DNA of 8,106 bases, taken from Candidatus Melainabacteria bacterium (GTDB lineage: Bacteria; Cyanobacteriota; Vampirovibrionia; LMEP-6097). Under the pieces are notes generated by a model. That model saw nothing but the letters and a program-made list of their open reading frames with translations, was not told the origin of the DNA and did not search any database. Below are positions 6,428 through 8,106 of this stretch, piece after piece (position 1 is the first letter of the stretch; the number at the start of each line of letters is the position of its first letter). The stretch is from positions 1 to 8,106 of the forward strand of contig JAPPOW010000239.1 of assembly GCA_028817775.1 (NCBI GenBank). The letters are read 5' to 3'. Made by a program: the position numbers and the translations under genes.

Positions 6428-6725
6428 CAAAATTACGTTTGCGACTTTCAAAATCTTCAATAGCCTGATTTAATTGAACAGTGTTTAATTCTTTACAGAA
6501 GTAGAATTCAGCGTAGCTGGCTTCAACTATCGCTGAATTTTGTAAGGATTCATCGCTCTCAATGATAATTAGATCAGGCTGCTCAAACTTGGCTTCAATT
6601 GCTTCTGGGCTGAGGTCTTCATCATTTAATAACATGGTTTTGAATTTCTCTAAAGTATCATTGCGAGCATTACCTTGCTCATTGATGAGAAAGATATTTA
6701 ATTCAGGATGTTCGACTTTGGTCAT
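6420..6725 (-). CDS. small acidic hypothetical protein, 5' end bordered by a palindromic element
   Basis: A 101-residue protein from the ATG at 6725, which I do not recognise. It has FLINEQGN near the start and a PDLIIIESDES segment in the middle, strand-like sequences rather reminiscent of a receiver or Rossmann-type fold, but too short and without conserved residues to name. It is rich in Glu, Asp and Asn, with a basic C-terminus (ESRKRNFGK). Starts at 6734 (ATG) and 6755 (TTG) lie inside the repeat at 6730-6816 and would add repeat-encoded residues. The frame is closed upstream by TAG at 6774-6776 within the repeat. No Shine-Dalgarno sequence or -10 box is visible. It may therefore be a 5'-truncated remnant or a gene co-transcribed from the antiporter promoter. 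Confidence 0.5.
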   Translation of the reverse strand: MTKVEHPELNIFLINEQGNARNDTLEKFKTMLLNDEDLSPEAIEAKFEQPDLIIIESDESLQNSAIVEASYAEFYFCKELNTVQLNQAIEDFESRKRNFGK

Positions 6726-6729
6726 GGCT

Positions 6730-6816
6730 GTCATTGCGAGCCACGGGCGAAGCAATCTAATGCATCGACATGGCTAGTCCACTGGATTGCTTCGTCACTT
6801 TGCTCCTCGCAATGAC
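6730..6816 (-). repeat. 87-bp palindromic element, copy 2
   Basis: The outer arms GTCATTGCGAG (6730-6740) and CTCGCAATGAC (6806-6816) are perfectly complementary over 11 bases. The inner arms CGAAGCAATC (6748-6757) and GATTGCTTCG (6785-6794) are also perfect. On the minus strand it shares with the 679-767 copy GTCATTGCGAGGA, AGTGACGAAGCAATCCA and ATGCATTAGATTGCTTCG, while the centre and one shoulder differ. It lies between the antiporter gene and the small ORF, in the same orientation as both, and may form a hairpin in a shared transcript. Confidence 0.9.
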
Positions 6817-6843
6817 CGAAAGCCCTCCACTTCAACTAATATA

Positions 6844-8049
6844 TCATTTCTGGTTCTTTATAAGAGCGTTTAATATTGGTGGTGGAATCAAAGTTGTCAG
6901 AATGACCATGATCACTGTGATAGCGTAGAGCTCGTCATTGACCACACCAATTGATTTACCTACTGTAGCAAAAATTAAGCCTACTTCGCCACGGGGCACC
7001 ATGCCCATGCCAATAATCATGCGGTTTATAGGACTTGAAGAAGTGAATGCCCAGCCACAAATTAATTTACCTAAAATTGCTACTGCAGTAATTGCAAGCG
7101 CTGCAATTACTGTACTTGGTTTAGTGAAAACAGAAACATCAACTTGCATACCAGTCATCACAAAAAATATCGGTACTAACAAAAATGAAATTGGTTTGAT
7201 GTAATCATGAATTGAATACTCAGCCAAGAAAGACTTGAAATGAACTTCTTCAAGTACCAGTCCAATTGCAAAGGCACCTACGATAGTTGCAAGACCCGCT
7301 TGGTTAGCAAGATAGGCGCCAAGGAAACAAAGTACTAGCGCGGTAGTTAACATCATGCCTGGAATTTTAAAAATTGAAATCAATTTGATGGTGCGGTGAG
7401 CCAGCATCACTCCAAGCACAACAGCTAGCACTACAAAGGCAATAGCTTTGAAGGAGATACCCATGATCGAACCCATCTCCACTTGACCGGTTTGGGCAAT
7501 GCCGGTGACGATGGCTAAAATAATTAAACCTAAAATATCATCGATGACAGCAGCACCAAGCACAATACGGGCTTCTTCTTTTTTCATGAACTTGAGATCT
7601 TTGAAAACCCGGGCGGTGATACCAACAGAAGTGGCTGTCAAAATTGCTCCCATGAATAAACGATTGATGAATTCTAAGCCAGGGATGATTAGGTCTGTTA
7701 TGTAATAACCAATCAAGAAAGGTGTCACTACGCCAACAATGGCAACTAGGAAAGATTTGATGCCAACCTCAAGCATTTCCTTGACATTGGATTCCAGACC
7801 CACATCAAAGAGTAAGATAATCACGCCAAGCTCGGCGAAGATAGCAATCTCATGATCATGCTTTATGAACTCAAAAGCATCGAAATTAAATAGAATCAGG
7901 TTACCAACGATAATCCCTGCAAGCAGCTCACCGAGTACTTCTGGCTGTTTAAGCCGATCGGCTATTATTGCGCCTAATTTAGCGGCAATAAGTACAATAC
8001 TGAGTCCGAGTAGAACTGGTACAACTGGGTCATGATGAGCGGCATCCAT
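6844..8049 (-). CDS. NapA-like CPA2 Na+/H+ antiporter
   Basis: Inner-membrane cation/proton exchanger used for sodium and pH homeostasis. The 401-residue protein has about 12-13 hydrophobic segments and the Na_H_Exchanger fold. Diagnostic positions are the N-terminal LKQPEVLGELLAGIIVG segment (33-49), TATSVGITARVF (138-149) in the discontinuous helix, the ion-binding Asp pair D170-D171 in GAAVIDDILGL (165-175), K328 in AILGKL, and VPRGEVGLIF (351-360). The Asp pair and the lysine match the electrogenic NapA type. The cation is inferred, since K+/H+ exchange by related proteins cannot be excluded. There is no C-terminal RCK/TrkA-N domain, unlike KefB/KefC. The ATG at 8049 fits the family N-terminus (MDAAHHDP, His-rich) and lies 7 bases after a TATAAT. 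No defect is seen. Confidence 0.9.
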   Translation of the reverse strand: MDAAHHDPVVPVLLGLSIVLIAAKLGAIIADRLKQPEVLGELLAGIIVGNLILFNFDAFEFIKHDHEIAIFAELGVIILLFDVGLESNVKEMLEVGIKSFLVAIVGVVTPFLIGYYITDLIIPGLEFINRLFMGAILTATSVGITARVFKDLKFMKKEEARIVLGAAVIDDILGLIILAIVTGIAQTGQVEMGSIMGISFKAIAFVVLAVVLGVMLAHRTIKLISIFKIPGMMLTTALVLCFLGAYLANQAGLATIVGAFAIGLVLEEVHFKSFLAEYSIHDYIKPISFLLVPIFFVMTGMQVDVSVFTKPSTVIAALAITAVAILGKLICGWAFTSSSPINRMIIGMGMVPRGEVGLIFATVGKSIGVVNDELYAITVIMVILTTLIPPPILNALIKNQK

Positions 8050-8056
8050 GGATTCA

Positions 8057-8062
8057 ATTATA
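8057..8062 (-). promoter_or_regulatory. probable -10 box (TATAAT) of the antiporter gene
   Basis: A perfect TATAAT on the minus strand ends 7 bases before the ATG at 8049, so the message would be leaderless or nearly so. The -35 position falls in the palindrome at 8077-8105 and reads TCCTCA, a poor match, so the repeat may influence this promoter. Confidence 0.5.
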
Positions 8063-8076
8063 TAACCTTAGTGTCA

Positions 8077-8105
8077 TCCTGAGGAGCGCTTGCGCGACGT
8101 CAGGA
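8077..8105. repeat. palindromic element at the right edge of the window
   Basis: TCCTGA (8077-8082) is complementary to TCAGGA (8100-8105), and an inner GCGC-TT-GCGC (8086-8095) forms the tip. The sequence is GC-rich compared with its surroundings. It belongs to a different type than the two other palindromes. The window ends one base later, so it may be only part of a longer element. Confidence 0.6.
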
Positions 8106-8106
8106 C

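Noticed and set aside
6420..6755. TTG at 6755 as the start of the small minus-strand gene
   Set aside because: It lies inside the palindromic element and would make the N-terminus repeat-encoded; the ATG at 6725, just outside the element, is preferred, though not proven.

Overview
The window is an AT-rich bacterial chromosome segment carrying eight protein-coding genes, with strong evidence for most of them. It comes from a flagellated bacterium: FliR and FlhB of the flagellar export gate are adjacent. An ArnT/PMT-type lipid-linked glycosyltransferase suggests a Gram-negative-type envelope, though this is inference. The lineage cannot be fixed from this sequence. None of the start codons has a clear Shine-Dalgarno sequence, and several genes have a -10-like hexamer only 6-7 bases before the start codon, which points to leaderless or near-leaderless transcription.

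Layout. Left part, plus strand: a GT83-like membrane glycosyltransferase (127-1725), overlapped by one base by fliR (1725-2510), then flhB (2595-3674). A block of nested hairpins (3682-3779) fills the convergent gap to apt (3786-4316, minus strand), which encodes adenine phosphoribosyltransferase. A short divergent promoter region separates apt from a plus-strand pair: an unassigned radical-SAM-like protein (4370-5215) and a four-helix membrane protein (5215-5805), overlapping as TGATG. Next is an uncharacterised soluble protein (5869-6408) behind the best promoter of the window. It converges on a small acidic minus-strand ORF (6420-6725). Last is a NapA-like CPA2 Na+/H+ antiporter on the minus strand (6844-8049).

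The most unusual content is repeats. Two copies of one 87-89 bp palindromic element occur: one lies inside the glycosyltransferase gene and is read through in frame, and the other abuts or supplies the 5' end of the small ORF, with its 3' half in the same reading phase. Two unrelated palindromic families lie at 3682-3779 and at the right edge (8077-8105). This resembles the protein-invading palindromic elements described in Rickettsia, but the family here is not identified. Other points are a non-canonical FlhB autocleavage motif (NPFH instead of NPTH) and a four-copy pentanucleotide repeat inside the glycosyltransferase gene.

The genes do not form one pathway. The left cluster links envelope glycosylation with flagellar secretion by position only. 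The radical-SAM/membrane-protein pair is the best candidate for an undescribed functional unit, but its chemistry cannot be deduced here.
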